Shown here one piece after another: positions 5,926 to 6,113 of a stretch of 6,113 nucleotides of DNA; within the stretch, counting starts at the first letter, position 1, and each line of letters opens with the position of its first letter. Below the pieces are notes generated by a model, which made no database searches, was not told where the DNA came from, and saw only the letters and a program-made list of their open reading frames with translations. A program made the translations under genes and the position numbers. The DNA comes from Actinoplanes liguriensis (GTDB lineage: Bacteria; Actinomycetota; Actinomycetes; Mycobacteriales; Micromonosporaceae): the NCBI GenBank assembly GCA_000715855.1, contig KL571211.1:8328-14440 (forward strand). Reading direction: 5' to 3'.

Positions 5926-5939
5926 GTGAGTTAACGCGC

Positions 5940-5957
5940 TGCGGAGACACCTCCGCA
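5940..5957. repeat. 7-bp inverted repeat, TGCGGAG / CTCCGCA
   Basis: Perfect arms at 5940-5946 and 5951-5957 around ACAC would make a stable small hairpin. It lies between the divergent promoters and the HNH start and has no T run, so it is not a normal terminator. An operator or mRNA leader structure is possible. Confidence 0.5.
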
Positions 5958-6002
5958 CAGCGGGGGCGGCGGATGGTGATCTTGTGTGGTACATCTACGC
6001 GC

Positions 6003-6090
6003 GTGCGAGCGTATGCAGGCGTGACTGACGGTGACTGGTACCGATTTCTGGCAGCTCGCCCGCAACTCGACGAGGTCAACTTCTGGCGGC
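6003..6090 (+). CDS. HNH endonuclease-like protein, N-terminus only
   Basis: The frame reads VRAYAGVTDGDWYRFLAA then RPQLDEVNFWRP before the contig ends. The VTD-x-x-WY-x-FL and DEVNFW pattern matches, from memory, the N-terminus of actinobacterial HNH endonucleases of roughly 300 aa, so only about a tenth is present and the catalytic HNH part is missing. GTG 6003 is preferred because the family-like sequence begins there. ATG 5973 in the same frame would add MVILCGTSTR, with rare codons but a GGGGG 6 nt upstream. GTG 6021 is also possible. The frame runs on through adapter bases to a TGA at 6111-6113, giving a false PVSYTHL ending. It is transcribed divergently from the DUF4352 unit. Confidence 0.6.
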
Positions 6091-6113
6091 CTGTCTCTTA
6101 TACACATCTCTGA
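6091..6113. other. Tn5 mosaic-end sequencing adapter remnant
   Basis: CTGTCTCTTATACACATCT (6091-6109) is the exact 19-bp Tn5 mosaic end used in tagmentation libraries, here followed by CTGA at the contig edge. CTGA matches, as I recall, the start of the 454-style tags used in early Nextera kits rather than the later Illumina tags. The bases are artificial and should be trimmed. A natural Tn5 end is unlikely, because this is the engineered mosaic sequence and it stops at the contig end. Confidence 0.95.

Noticed and set aside
5940..5957. Intrinsic terminator
   Set aside because: No T run follows on either strand, and the hairpin lies between two gene starts rather than after a gene.
6091..6109. 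A genuine Tn5 or IS50 end, i.e. a mobile element boundary
   Set aside because: The sequence is the engineered mosaic end, sits at the contig edge, and is followed by CTGA as in library tags. No transposase is present.

Overview
The window is high-GC DNA with strong C/G preference at third codon positions, frequent GTG starts and actinobacterial-type protein families (GPP34/GOLPH3-like, DUF4352, a WY/VNFW-type HNH nuclease N-terminus). It almost certainly comes from an actinomycete. A Micromonospora/Actinoplanes-like relative is plausible but cannot be fixed from sequence alone. The right end is not natural DNA: the last 23 bases are a Tn5 mosaic end plus CTGA, a library-adapter remnant, so this is the true end of a contig.

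Left half, plus strand: about 290 bp of apparently non-coding DNA ends in a candidate promoter and a perfect 18-bp palindrome. Then come a GPP34 (GOLPH3-like) protein, a 12-TM APC-superfamily permease and a GNAT acetyltransferase. The permease and acetyltransferase overlap by 4 nt (ATGA). The GPP34 gene and the permease are separated by 69 bp holding an imperfect 46-bp tandem duplication that copies the 3' end of the GPP34 gene.

Right half, minus strand: four genes read leftwards from a promoter near 5881-5911. They encode a DUF4352 envelope protein, a second membrane-anchored exported protein with a CFGSAGC motif, an unrecognised 143-aa cytosolic protein, and an EcsC-family protein. The first three are joined by 4-nt stop/start overlaps (ATGA, GTGA), and the EcsC gene follows after 17 nt with a strong Shine-Dalgarno. 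This looks like one translationally coupled unit linking two exported beta-rich proteins to a membrane-associated EcsC protein. Its function is unknown to me, and it is the best candidate here for an undescribed system. The two units converge in an 82-bp gap with no clear terminator and a possible relic of a helix-turn-helix gene.

Far right, plus strand: a divergently transcribed HNH-endonuclease-like gene begins and is cut by the contig end. No tRNA, rRNA, CRISPR array, insertion sequence or transposase was seen.
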